Shown in pieces: positions 6,021 to 14,548 of a DNA stretch of 64,000 bases. A program made the position numbers and the translations under genes. The DNA comes from Ruminococcoides intestinihominis. Lineage in GTDB: Bacteria; Bacillota; Clostridia; Oscillospirales; Acutalibacteraceae. The notes under the pieces were generated by a model that ran no database searches, was not told the origin of the DNA, and was given only the letters and a program-made list of their open reading frames with translations. Every line of letters begins with the position of its first letter. Positions within the stretch are counted from its first letter, which is position 1. Location of the stretch: assembly GCF_040096285.1 (NCBI RefSeq), contig NZ_JBBMEY010000004.1:20904-84903 (forward strand), in the 5' to 3' direction.

Positions 6021-6045
6021 GTATTTAACATATATCTACTATTAC

Positions 6046-6085
6046 AGCAAAAAAGCCTAGGGAATAAAACCCTAGGCTTTTTGCT
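6046..6085. terminator. Bidirectional terminator between thiT and lepA
   Basis: AGCAAAAAAGCCTAGGG and CCCTAGGCTTTTTGCT flank a short A-rich loop, with T runs on both strands. It serves thiT on the plus strand and lepA on the minus strand. Confidence 0.85.
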
Positions 6086-6102
6086 GTATATAATGTTGTG
6101 AA

Positions 6103-7914
6103 TTAGTCTGAATCAAGTTTAAGAACTGCCATAAATGCTTCCTGTGGAACTTCAACAGAACCAAGCTGACGCATTCTCTTCTTACCTTCTTTTTGCTTTT
6201 CAAGTAGTTTCTTCTTACGAGTAATGTCACCACCGTAACATTTAGCAAGAACATCTTTACGCATAGCTTTAACAGTTTCTCTGGCAATAATCTTACCACC
6301 GATACAAGCCTGAATTGGCACTTCAAATAACTGTCTTGGAATTTTTTCCTTTAGCTTTTCTGCCATTTTTCTTGCTCTGCCATATGCTTTATCTGCGTGA
6401 ATAATAAATGAAAGTGCATCAATTACTTCACCGTTTAGCATAATGTCAAGTTTAACCAGCTGACTTTCTCTGTAATCCTTTAGTTCATAGTCAAAGGATG
6501 CATAACCTCTTGTCCTGCTTTTTAGTGTGTCAAAGAAATCATAAATAATTTCAGCAAGTGGCATTTCATAGTGAATATCAACTCTATCTGAGTCAATATA
6601 ATCCATACCCACAAAGATACCTCGTCTATCCTGACAAAGCTCCATAATGTTACCTACATATTCTGATGGTGCATAAATATGAGCATCAGTCATAGGTTCT
6701 TCAGCCTTTGCAATAAGTGCAGGGTCAGGGTAATTAGTAGGGTTACTAATCATTTCAACAGTACCGTCAGTTTTTGTAATTCTGTAACTAACTGATGGTG
6801 CAGTTGTAATAAGGTCAAGGTTGTATTCTCTTTCAAGTCTTTCTTGGATAATTTCCATATGAAGCAGACCTAAGAAACCACATCTAAAACCAAAGCCTAA
6901 AGCAACAGAAGTTTCTGCATCAAATGTTAGTGATGCGTCATTTAGCTTTAGCTTTTCCAAAGCATCTCGTAAGTCACCGTACTTTGCACCGTCAGCAGGA
7001 TAGATACCACAGAATACCATTGACTGTGCTGCTCTGTAACCCGGTAAAGGTTCTTCTGCCGGATTAGATACAAGAGTAACTGTATCACCAACTTGTGCAT
7101 CCTGTAGACTTTTGATAGATGCTGCAATATAACCAACTTCACCAGCATAAAGACCATCTCTCTGCTCAAGAGAGGTTGCTCTCATATAGCCACATTCAAC
7201 AACTTGAAATGTACTGCCTGTTGCCATTAGCTTAAATTCATCACCCGGGTGAATTTGACCGTCTTTAACTCTAACATAAATAATAACACCCTTGTAGCTA
7301 TCGTAGTAACTATCAAAGATTAATGCTCTTAGTGGGTCGTTGTAGTCACCTGTAGGGGCAGGTACATCACTGACAATTCTTTCCATAACATCGTGAATGT
7401 TAAGTCCTGTCTTTGCTGATACACAAGGACAACCCTCTGCCGGAATACCGATAACATCTTCGATTTCTTTAATTACTCTGTCAGGGTCGGCACTTGGTAG
7501 GTCGATTTTGTTAACAACCGGTACAATCTCAAGACCACCGTCAACTGCAAGATATGTGTTAGCAAGGGTTTGAGCCTCAATACCCTGACTGGCATCAACT
7601 ACAAGCACAGCACCTTCACAAGCTGCAAGTGAACGAGATACTTCATAGTTAAAGTCAACATGACCCGGAGTGTCAATTAAGTTGAATTGATAAGTTTCAC
7701 CATCATCTGCTTTGTACAGTAGTGTTACTGCGTGAGCCTTAATGGTGATACCTCTTTCTCTTTCAAGATCCATATCGTCAAGAATTTGGTCTTCCATTTC
7801 TCTCTTTGCAACTGATTCTGTCTGTTCAAGAATACGGTCGGCAAGTGTGGATTTACCATGGTCGATATGAGCAATTATGCTGAAATTTCTAATTTTGTCT
7901 TGTGGAAATGACAT
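6103..7914 (-). CDS. lepA: Elongation factor 4 (LepA), back-translocating GTPase
   Basis: This 603-residue translational GTPase binds stalled or mistranslocated ribosomes. G motifs are in order near the N-terminus: AHIDHGKS (G1), RGITI (G2), DTPGHVD (G3) and NKIDLP (G4). EF-G-like domains II, III and V follow, and the LepA-specific C-terminal domain contains RQLFEVPIQACIGGKIIAR and GGDITRKKKLLEKQKEGKKR. The length is typical. The start has AAGGTGATT upstream. It lies downstream of the LCP gene on the same strand, separated by a terminator, and a weak promoter overlaps that terminator. Confidence 0.97.
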   Translation of the reverse strand: MSFPQDKIRNFSIIAHIDHGKSTLADRILEQTESVAKREMEDQILDDMDLERERGITIKAHAVTLLYKADDGETYQFNLIDTPGHVDFNYEVSRSLAACEGAVLVVDASQGIEAQTLANTYLAVDGGLEIVPVVNKIDLPSADPDRVIKEIEDVIGIPAEGCPCVSAKTGLNIHDVMERIVSDVPAPTGDYNDPLRALIFDSYYDSYKGVIIYVRVKDGQIHPGDEFKLMATGSTFQVVECGYMRATSLEQRDGLYAGEVGYIAASIKSLQDAQVGDTVTLVSNPAEEPLPGYRAAQSMVFCGIYPADGAKYGDLRDALEKLKLNDASLTFDAETSVALGFGFRCGFLGLLHMEIIQERLEREYNLDLITTAPSVSYRITKTDGTVEMISNPTNYPDPALIAKAEEPMTDAHIYAPSEYVGNIMELCQDRRGIFVGMDYIDSDRVDIHYEMPLAEIIYDFFDTLKSRTRGYASFDYELKDYRESQLVKLDIMLNGEVIDALSFIIHADKAYGRARKMAEKLKEKIPRQLFEVPIQACIGGKIIARETVKAMRKDVLAKCYGGDITRKKKLLEKQKEGKKRMRQLGSVEVPQEAFMAVLKLDSD

Positions 7915-7962
7915 ATAATCACCTTTATATTAAAACTTTCTTTTTTATTTACTATCCATATC

Positions 7963-7991
7963 ATTATAACATATAAAAAATTGCCCGACAA
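7963..7991 (-). promoter_or_regulatory. Possible lepA promoter
   Basis: On the minus strand, TTGTCG (7986-7991) and TATAAT (7963-7968) are separated by 17 bases. The -35 element lies inside the terminator stem of the preceding gene. Confidence 0.45.
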
Positions 7992-8003
7992 GATGTCAGG
8001 CAA
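7975..8003 (-). terminator. Terminator of the LCP gene
   Basis: On the minus strand, TTGCCTGACA and TGTCGGGCAA form the stem, followed by TTTTTT. Confidence 0.8.
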
Positions 8004-8015
8004 CTTCTTTAGATT

Positions 8016-9482
8016 TTATTTTAAATCTGTGTAAATGTAGTGAGAAATATCTTTCCTTGTGTCTTTCCAACTGTTCATTTGGATAATCCATGCACCTGCA
8101 TCTGTAGTTCCATCTGTCCAACCTGAAGTTTCTTCCGGATAACACTTATCACTGGTTTTGTAGGTGAAGAACTTGTAACTGTATTTGATTAGCCAGTTTA
8201 AATCATTCTTGCTTAAATCAGTTAGGATGTATTTCTTTAGCTTGTTTGTAATAGCTTTGATTTCCTTAACGGAAGAATTCTTGTATGACTCAATAAGACC
8301 CATTAACATTCTTCTTTGACGAGATGTTCTTGTAAAGTCTGAACCTGAGAACTGCTCTGAACCTCTGTCACGACAGAACCAAAGTGCCTGTTGACCGTTT
8401 AATTTCTGTGAACCATCCTTAACCTGTACTTCGCCGTAAGTACCGGCCTGACCGTTCTTGTTTAACTGCCAGTTAATGTAACCACATTCATCTTGATCAA
8501 GCTGAACACTAACACCACCAAGGGCATCTACAATATCTTTAAACTTGCCAAAGCCTACTGAAATGTAGTTGTCAATCTTGATACCATAATTCTTTTCAAT
8601 AGTTTTTACTGCTAACTGTGGACCACCATAAGCAAATGCAGCATTTAGCTTATCTTTGTTGTAGCCGTCAATATCAACATAAGTGTCACGCATAAATGAA
8701 CTAAACTTGATTTCCTTGTTGTTGCTGTCAATAGATACAAGAATCATTGAGTCTGAACGGCTAGTGCCATTGTCAGGTGCATCAGTACCTAGCAGAATAA
8801 TATTCTTAACTGCAGGGTTAGTGTAGCACTTAACACCATCAACCTTTACGGTAGTAGTTTTACCTCTCTTAATGTCAAGACCTGTTGTATCGAACTTACC
8901 GTTGTGCCAACCGTTTTTACTGTCAAATGTGTAGTTTAAGTACAGTTTGCCTGACATATCGGAATTGCTGATTTTAAAAGTGAATTTATCTGTTTTCTTT
9001 GGTAGGTCTGTAGTATGAGAATCTAGTTTTGCATTTTTGTAAGTTTTGTTTACAACTTCCTTTGCGTAATCCTCAGGAAAACCACCTACAGCAGTATATT
9101 CAATATTTTTTAAGTCATAGCTTATGGAATCAAGTTTATAAGACTCTTTAGAGTCCTTTTCTTTAGTGTATTTTAGGTCAACAGGAAAGCCCTTAACTTC
9201 ATAAGTATCATTTGTTAAATCAGCCTTTGCAGTTAGAGAAAGTTCCTCATCACCTGAATTTGCTTTGTTTTTGTCATAGTCAATGCTTTCAACTTTAAAG
9301 TCGAAGTTAAAGCCACTAATCTTTTGACTTGTTAAGCCTTTATCATTCTGTAAATCCTTTACCATTCTTGACTCGCTAAGTGACATAGGATTTCTCAATA
9401 CAAAATAAAGTGTTACTGCAATAGCTGCAACAACCACAACCCCTAGAATAGAGAAAAGTATTATTTTAGATTTTTTACCCAT
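8016..9482 (-). CDS. LytR-CpsA-Psr (LCP) family cell-wall polymer ligase
   Basis: This 488-residue membrane-anchored protein has one N-terminal helix (about 5-30, IILFSILGVVVVAAIAVTLY). An extracytoplasmic region of about 180 residues of unassigned fold follows, then the LCP domain from about residue 225. LCP signatures include the aspartate/arginine set in LLGTDAPDNGTSRSDSMILV, SSFMRDTYVDI, NAAFAYGG, and the arginines of DFTRTSRQRRML. Family members transfer undecaprenyl-linked glycopolymers onto peptidoglycan. It precedes lepA and follows murF/ddl on the same strand, in keeping with a wall-building neighbourhood. The ribosome site AGGAGG is rather far (13 bases) from the ATG. Confidence 0.85.
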   Translation of the reverse strand: MGKKSKIILFSILGVVVVAAIAVTLYFVLRNPMSLSESRMVKDLQNDKGLTSQKISGFNFDFKVESIDYDKNKANSGDEELSLTAKADLTNDTYEVKGFPVDLKYTKEKDSKESYKLDSISYDLKNIEYTAVGGFPEDYAKEVVNKTYKNAKLDSHTTDLPKKTDKFTFKISNSDMSGKLYLNYTFDSKNGWHNGKFDTTGLDIKRGKTTTVKVDGVKCYTNPAVKNIILLGTDAPDNGTSRSDSMILVSIDSNNKEIKFSSFMRDTYVDIDGYNKDKLNAAFAYGGPQLAVKTIEKNYGIKIDNYISVGFGKFKDIVDALGGVSVQLDQDECGYINWQLNKNGQAGTYGEVQVKDGSQKLNGQQALWFCRDRGSEQFSGSDFTRTSRQRRMLMGLIESYKNSSVKEIKAITNKLKKYILTDLSKNDLNWLIKYSYKFFTYKTSDKCYPEETSGWTDGTTDAGAWIIQMNSWKDTRKDISHYIYTDLK

Positions 9483-9514
9483 ATTATCAAATTACCCTCC
9501 TTGAATTTTAGCAA

Positions 9515-9531
9515 AATTCCATAATGGAATT
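9515..9531. promoter_or_regulatory. Palindrome at the LCP gene start region
   Basis: AATTCCAT, A, ATGGAATT is a perfect 8-1-8 inverted repeat. It overlaps the -10 element of the predicted LCP promoter and so could be an operator. No regulator in the window is linked to it. Confidence 0.4.
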
Positions 9532-9558
9532 ATACCACTATACAATATATAATATCAA
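9529..9558 (-). promoter_or_regulatory. LCP gene promoter
   Basis: On the minus strand, TTGATA (9553-9558), 18 bases, TATAAT (9529-9534). Confidence 0.55.
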
Positions 9559-9616
9559 TACTTGTTACAACATTGATATATAAATGTGCTTATTATTATA
9601 TGTATGTAAAAAGTAA

Positions 9617-9642
9617 TAAAAAAATCAGCCCTAAGGGCTGAT
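9617..9642 (-). terminator. Terminator of the ddl-murF operon
   Basis: On the minus strand, ATCAGCCC, TTA, GGGCTGAT is followed by TTTTTTTA. It begins eight bases after the murF stop codon. Confidence 0.85.
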
Positions 9643-9649
9643 AGTTAAT

Positions 9650-11005
9650 TTATTCTGTAATTGCTTTTACAATTTCTTCAAAGTGCATTGAATGACTGGC
9701 TTTAATAAGAATTGCATCATTGGTTTTTAAAATGTTTGGTAATTCTTTAATCAAACTTTCGTTATTATCAAAGTGATAACCCTTAGTATTCTTTAGCTGA
9801 CTTTGCATTTCTTTTGCTAAGTCACCAACTGTAATCAGCACATCAATCTTACATTCTTCAGCTTTAGCACCAACTTCCTTGTGTAAAGCAATTTCGTCCT
9901 TGCCAAGTTCCTTCATATCACCAAGAATACATACTTTTCTAGGGTTGCTAAAGTTAGCAATTGTGTCAATAGATGCTTTAGTAGAAGTAGGGTTAGCGTT
10001 GTAACAGTCATCAATTACTGTGTATTTGTCAGTTTTGATAACATTGTTTCTGCCACCGATTGTACTGTAACTTTCGATACCTCTGACAATTTCTTTATCA
10101 GTCATTCCAAGGTATTTACCTATAGCAACTGAAGCCATTGCATTTGCTACCATATGGTTACCGATAGCAGGTACAGTAACAGGAATACTTTTGCCATCAA
10201 AATGCAGATTACACTTGATGCCATTTTCACTGTTGTTTTCTATAATTTCACCGTAATATTTGTTTGTATCATTAAGGCCATAGAAAGTAGGGGCAATACC
10301 ATTGTACTCTTTAACTGTACTTAACTTGTCATCATCGCCACACAAGAAGATTTTGCCGTCTTTCTGCATATTTTTAAACATTTCTGTTTTAGCCTTTAGT
10401 ACACCGGCTCTGTCACCTAAATTTTCTAGGTGACAACAACCAATGTTAGTGATAACACAAATGTTAGGCTTAACTATTTTGGAAAGTCTGGTCATTTCAC
10501 CAAAGTCGGAAATACCCATTTCAATAATAGCTACTTCTGTATCTTCTTCCATAGCAAATAGTGTAAGTGGTACACCAAGTTCATTGTTAAAGTTACCTTG
10601 TGTTTTGTGTACCTTAAATTTTTCCTTTAATACTGATGCCAACATTTCCTTAGTGGAAGTTTTACCAACACTACCTGTTACACCAATGAAAGGAATTGTG
10701 AAAAGACTTCTGTAGTATTCTGCAATATCCTTAACTGCTTGTAATGTGCTTTCAACTACAATCTGTGGAATATCACAATCTACTTTTTCTTCAACTAATG
10801 CACAAACTGCACCTTGACTGTATGTCATAGGCACAAACTTGTGACCATCAACCTTTTCACCTTTAATAGCAACAAACATAGAATTTTCTTTTGCTTGTCT
10901 TGAGTCGGTAACAATAGAAGTTACCTTAGTATTTAGATTTTCTTCTGCACCGATAAAGTTACCGTTACAGCTATCCAGTATTTCTTTTATAGTTATAGCT
11001 TTCAT
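9650..11005 (-). CDS. murF: MurF, UDP-MurNAc-tripeptide:D-Ala-D-Ala ligase
   Basis: This 451-residue cytoplasmic Mur ligase adds D-alanyl-D-alanine to the UDP-MurNAc tripeptide. Residues 1-85 are the nucleotide-sugar-binding domain (SIVTDSRQAKENSMFVAIKG). The ATP loop GVTGSVGKTSTKEML lies near residue 108. Mid-domain motifs are NFNNELGVPLTLF, EMGISDFGEMTRL and NIGCCHLENLG, and the C-terminal domain holds DDCYNANPTST. The gene begins two bases after the ddl stop codon, so the enzyme that makes D-Ala-D-Ala and the one that uses it are translationally coupled. Confidence 0.96.
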   Translation of the reverse strand: MKAITIKEILDSCNGNFIGAEENLNTKVTSIVTDSRQAKENSMFVAIKGEKVDGHKFVPMTYSQGAVCALVEEKVDCDIPQIVVESTLQAVKDIAEYYRSLFTIPFIGVTGSVGKTSTKEMLASVLKEKFKVHKTQGNFNNELGVPLTLFAMEEDTEVAIIEMGISDFGEMTRLSKIVKPNICVITNIGCCHLENLGDRAGVLKAKTEMFKNMQKDGKIFLCGDDDKLSTVKEYNGIAPTFYGLNDTNKYYGEIIENNSENGIKCNLHFDGKSIPVTVPAIGNHMVANAMASVAIGKYLGMTDKEIVRGIESYSTIGGRNNVIKTDKYTVIDDCYNANPTSTKASIDTIANFSNPRKVCILGDMKELGKDEIALHKEVGAKAEECKIDVLITVGDLAKEMQSQLKNTKGYHFDNNESLIKELPNILKTNDAILIKASHSMHFEEIVKAITE

Positions 11006-11006
11006 A

Positions 11007-12056
11007 TTACTTATACTTCTTTAATGATACTTCAATAATCTGTTCGCATAGGTCTTCATAATTTGTACCGAGAACTAATGCTTCCTGTGGTAGTAGGCTT
11101 GTAGGTGTCATACCGGGTAGTGAGTTAGCCTCCAGACAGTATGTATTGTTATCCTTATCTAGTAGGAAGTCAATTCTTGCATAAGAGTCCAAATTAAGTG
11201 CCTTGAATGCCTTTTCAGCTTCACTTTGCATTTTCTTTGTAACTTCTTCTGATAATTCGGCAGGACATACATCCTTAGTTTTACCTGCCTGATACTTGTT
11301 TACATAATCATAGAAACCACTTTCAGGGATAATTTCAATAATAGGAAGTGCTTTGCCTTCAATTAAACCGATAGAAAATTCTCTACCTTTAATATATTCT
11401 TCAACAACAACTTCATCTTCCCAAGCAAAAGCCTCATCCATTGCTTTGTCAAAGTCTTTCTTGTCCTCAACAATAGAAACACCAACAGAAGAACCACCGT
11501 TACAAGGTTTTACAACACAAGGGAAGTTGTTCCACTTATCAATTGTACCGTTTTCCTTGTCAGCAGGAGTGAAAATTTCACCCTCGGGAACAGAAACTCT
11601 GTTTTGCTTTAGAACACTTTTTGTAACACCCTTGTTCATTGCAATTGCACAACCAAGGTAGTTAGGACCTGTATATTTAATTCCAAGCATATCAAGTGTA
11701 GCTTGAATTTGACCATTCTCGCCAACACCACCATGTAAAGCTAAGAATGTAATATCTGCTTTTCTGCAAATATCAGCAACATTGTCACCTAGGAAACAGT
11801 CGCTCTGATTTTTTCTTGATGCCTTAACAGCCTTTAAATCAGGTACAAGCTCATCAACAGTTATATCACCGGCAAATGAATAGTTGTTCTCAAATAGTTC
11901 ATCAATATCACAAGGTGATTCCTCGTAACCCATAAATACATCAAGAAGAACAACGTTGTGACCTTTCTTTCTTAATGCGTTATATACTTGCTTACCGGAA
12001 ACTATGGATACATTTCTTTCGCTACATAGTCCACCGGCTAATACTACAATTTTCAT
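11007..12056 (-). CDS. ddl: D-alanine--D-alanine ligase
   Basis: This 349-residue ATP-grasp enzyme joins two D-alanines for peptidoglycan stem peptides. It begins MKIVVLAGGLCSERNVSIVSG, the classic Ddl N-terminus. ATP-binding and catalytic parts are VVKPCNGGSSVGVSIV, EEYIKGREFSIGLI, ARIDFLLDKD and EANSLPGMTPTSLLPQ. GGVGENGQIQATLD carries the substrate-binding loop. The tyrosine/phenylalanine position that separates D-Ala-D-Ala from D-Ala-D-Lac ligases was not resolved by eye; the murF coupling favours D-Ala-D-Ala. It has its own promoter and heads the two-gene operon. Confidence 0.94.
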   Translation of the reverse strand: MKIVVLAGGLCSERNVSIVSGKQVYNALRKKGHNVVLLDVFMGYEESPCDIDELFENNYSFAGDITVDELVPDLKAVKASRKNQSDCFLGDNVADICRKADITFLALHGGVGENGQIQATLDMLGIKYTGPNYLGCAIAMNKGVTKSVLKQNRVSVPEGEIFTPADKENGTIDKWNNFPCVVKPCNGGSSVGVSIVEDKKDFDKAMDEAFAWEDEVVVEEYIKGREFSIGLIEGKALPIIEIIPESGFYDYVNKYQAGKTKDVCPAELSEEVTKKMQSEAEKAFKALNLDSYARIDFLLDKDNNTYCLEANSLPGMTPTSLLPQEALVLGTNYEDLCEQIIEVSLKKYK

Positions 12057-12101
12057 TTCTTACTCTCCTATATATCTTAGGCTAAATTTTAATACCGTTT
12101 T

Positions 12102-12130
12102 ATTATAATACATTTAATATGAAAATTCAA
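12102..12130 (-). promoter_or_regulatory. ddl-murF promoter
   Basis: On the minus strand, TTGAAT (12125-12130), 17 bases, TATAAT (12102-12107). Confidence 0.65.
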
Positions 12131-12545
12131 TTGACATATATACAAAGTAAAGTTTGATTTAAAGTTCTTATTTATACAATGTGGGAAATCCACAACTTGC
12201 ATTAATATTGTATAGAAGAATTAATAGGTCAGTATTTATGGGGTTTATAATTAAACTGTTCAATTATATAAATGAATGTTAAATAATTGTTAGCTTTTTG
12301 TTTTCCAACATTTAATCTGTGCAAAACAAAAAATAAAAGGTAGAATGTGGGAAATCCAAATTAGCAAATGTAGGTAATATAGGGGTAAGCTTATTAACAA
12401 TTAATTCATTAACAGAATTATATATAGTCATAATAGTATAAAAATAGTTAGGTATGTGGAAATTATTATATTTATATTGGCACAATGCACAAACGAAAGA
12501 GTCTTTTGTTGTACAAGTCTACAAAAGTCCAAAAAAAAGAAAATA
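12131..12545. other. Long intergenic region with a direct repeat and an inverted repeat
   Basis: No gene is visible in about 415 bases. AATGTGGGAAATCCA occurs twice (12178-12192 and 12344-12358); the first copy extends to the palindrome TGTGGGAAATCCACA. CTTTTGT and ACAAAAG (12503-12527) form a 7-base inverted repeat with an 11-base gap, ending 22 bases before the -35 element of the carbohydrate operon. These are candidate regulator sites. Confidence 0.45.
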
Positions 12546-12549
12546 ATGC

Positions 12550-12578
12550 TTGAAATCAACAAATAGTAGGTGTATTAT
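12550..12578 (+). promoter_or_regulatory. Promoter of the carbohydrate operon
   Basis: TTGAAA (12550-12555), 17 bases, TATTAT (12573-12578). Confidence 0.7.
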
Positions 12579-12598
12579 ATAGGTGTCAAATAAATAAA

Positions 12599-12615
12599 GC
12601 CCTTCGATAAAGGGC
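12599..12615 (+). other. Hairpin near the 5' end of the carbohydrate operon mRNA
   Basis: GCCCTT and AAGGGC pair around CGATA about 15 bases after the predicted start site. A stem at the 5' end often protects mRNA. There is no T run, so it is not a terminator. Confidence 0.5.
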
Positions 12616-12645
12616 AAAAAATTAATTCATAAAGGAGATTTATTT

Positions 12646-13743
12646 ATGCATGCTTTAAAAAGATTCGGAACAGCATTTGGTGGCTACAAGATGATGGAAA
12701 ACTATCCGGAACCAGAATGTGGTCCAGACGACATTATCCTTGAGATCAAGGCAGCAGCAATTTGTGGTGCTGACATGAAACACTGGGGTGTTGACAACGG
12801 TTATGATGATACAAACTGTGAAGGTCAACAGCAGTCAGTTCGTGGTCATGAATTCGCAGGTGAAATCGTAAAGGTTGGCGAAAACGTAAAAGACTGGCAC
12901 GTAGGTCAGAGAGTTGTATCAGACAACAGTGCTCATGTTTGTGGTGTTTGTCCGGCTTGTGAACAGGGTGACTTCCTATGTTGTGAACACAAGGTTAACC
13001 TTGGTCTAGACAACAACACATGGGGTGGCGGTTTCTCAAAGTACTGTAAAGTACCAGGTGAAATCCTAGCAATTCACAAACACGCAATTTGGGAAATCCC
13101 AGAAGGTGTTAAGTATGAAGAAGCAGCAGTTCTTGACCCTATCTGTAATGCTTACAAGGCAGTTGCTCAGCAGTCACACCTAATTCCTGGTCAGGACGTT
13201 GTAGTATTCGGTACAGGTCCACTTGGTCTATTCTCAGTACAGATTGCAAAGCTAATGGGTGCTGTAAACATTGTTATGGTTGGTCTTGACGATGATGTAG
13301 AAGTTAGATTCCCTGTTGCTATGGAACTTGGTGCTACACATTGTGTTAACGGTTCTAAGGAAGATGTTGTTGCTAGATGTACAGAAATCTGTGGCAGAGA
13401 TAACCTAGGTTTAGTTATTGAATGTTCAGGTGCTAATGTAGCTCTTAAGCAGGCACTTGAAATGACAAGACCAAACGCAGAAATCGTTAGAGTTGGTATG
13501 GGCTTCAAGCCACTTGAATTCTCAATCAACGATGTAACATCTTGGAACAAGAGCATTATAGGTCATATGGCTTATGACTCAACTTCTTGGAGAAACTGTA
13601 TCAGACTTCTTCAGTCAGGTCAGATTAAGGTTCAGCCAATGATTACTCACAGAATTGGTCTTTCACAGTGGAAGGAAGGCTTCGATGCAATGGCAAAGAA
13701 GAAAGCTATTAAGGTTATCTTCCATTACGATTACAACGACTAA
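12646..13743 (+). CDS. Zinc-dependent medium-chain dehydrogenase (sorbitol/threonine dehydrogenase-like)
   Basis: This 365-residue MDR-superfamily oxidoreductase has the catalytic zinc ligands in AAAICGADMKHW and GHEFAGEIVKVG. The structural zinc loop has four cysteines (CGVCPACEQGDFLCC) and the NAD-binding Rossmann motif is VVFGTGPLGLFSVQIAK. Relatives oxidise polyols or amino alcohols; the exact substrate is not readable from sequence. It is the first gene of a seven-gene operon with an epimerase, MFS permease, second dehydrogenase, aldolase, sugar kinase and aldo/keto reductase, so a sugar or polyol is the likely substrate. The start has AAAGGAG. Confidence 0.85.
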   Translation: MHALKRFGTAFGGYKMMENYPEPECGPDDIILEIKAAAICGADMKHWGVDNGYDDTNCEGQQQSVRGHEFAGEIVKVGENVKDWHVGQRVVSDNSAHVCGVCPACEQGDFLCCEHKVNLGLDNNTWGGGFSKYCKVPGEILAIHKHAIWEIPEGVKYEEAAVLDPICNAYKAVAQQSHLIPGQDVVVFGTGPLGLFSVQIAKLMGAVNIVMVGLDDDVEVRFPVAMELGATHCVNGSKEDVVARCTEICGRDNLGLVIECSGANVALKQALEMTRPNAEIVRVGMGFKPLEFSINDVTSWNKSIIGHMAYDSTSWRNCIRLLQSGQIKVQPMITHRIGLSQWKEGFDAMAKKKAIKVIFHYDYND

Positions 13744-13792
13744 TAGTTAATTAAAAAGGTATTGATATAAGGTTTATATAGAGGGTATAAAA

Positions 13793-14497
13793 ATGAGAAA
13801 ACTTTTGATTGCTCCTTCAGTGGGCTGTTGTGATTTATTTCATGTTGAAGAACAAATGAAGATAATCAATGAAAAATCAGATTTTCTTCATATGGATATT
13901 AAAGATGGCGTATATGTTCCAAGTTATGGTATTGGACCTGATTACTTAGATTATCTTAATAAACATATTGATAACCTAAAGCCAATGGATGCTCACTTAA
14001 TGGTTAAACATCCTCAACAGTATCTTGAAACATTCGCTAAAGCAGGTGCTACTTACATTACACCTCACACAGATTGTATCGAAGGCGATGCTTTCGTAAC
14101 AATCAACAAGATTAAAGAGTTAGGATGCAAAGCCGGTGTTGCTTTAAGTCCATCAGTTCCACTGGAAGCAATCGAGTTTTATCTTCCATTACTTGATAAG
14201 GTAACAATAATGATTGTTGATCCCGGCATTTCAGGACAGAAGGTTGATCCTCAGATGTTTGTTAAGATTAAGAAGTTGGCAAAGATTAGAAAAGAAAGAA
14301 ATCTAAACTTCTTAATTGAAGCAGACGGTTCAATGAACAAGGAACTATATGCTCCACTTTATAAAGCAGGTGCTGATATGGTTATTCTTGGACCTCCTGC
14401 TCTTTGGAACAAGGATGAAGATTTCTCAAAGGCTTGGGAAATTATGGAAAATGAAGTTGAAACGGAACTTCAGGGTGTCGAAAGGGATGCAATCTGA
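13793..14497 (+). CDS. D-allulose-6-phosphate 3-epimerase-like (RPE superfamily)
   Basis: This 234-residue TIM-barrel epimerase has its catalytic aspartates in FLHMDIKDG and MIVDPGISGQ, the metal-binding histidine in MDAHLMVKHP, and IEADGSMNKELY near the C-terminus. The pattern follows E. coli AlsE more than Rpe: it has SMNKELYAPLYKAGAD and a longer C-terminal tail with W-x-x-M. A separate, more canonical rpe lies at 60576-61226, which supports a specialised role here. It probably interconverts a ketose 6-phosphate at C3 within this operon. The alternative is a second ribulose-phosphate epimerase. Confidence 0.75.
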   Translation: MRKLLIAPSVGCCDLFHVEEQMKIINEKSDFLHMDIKDGVYVPSYGIGPDYLDYLNKHIDNLKPMDAHLMVKHPQQYLETFAKAGATYITPHTDCIEGDAFVTINKIKELGCKAGVALSPSVPLEAIEFYLPLLDKVTIMIVDPGISGQKVDPQMFVKIKKLAKIRKERNLNFLIEADGSMNKELYAPLYKAGADMVILGPPALWNKDEDFSKAWEIMENEVETELQGVERDAI

Positions 14498-14548
14498 ATG
14501 AGGAATTAAAAGTTACGGAAACTTTTAAAAAATAAAAAGGAGAAAATA

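Noticed and set aside
13793..14497. Housekeeping rpe
   Set aside because: A more canonical rpe is at 60576. The tail and motifs here follow AlsE and the gene lies in a catabolic operon.
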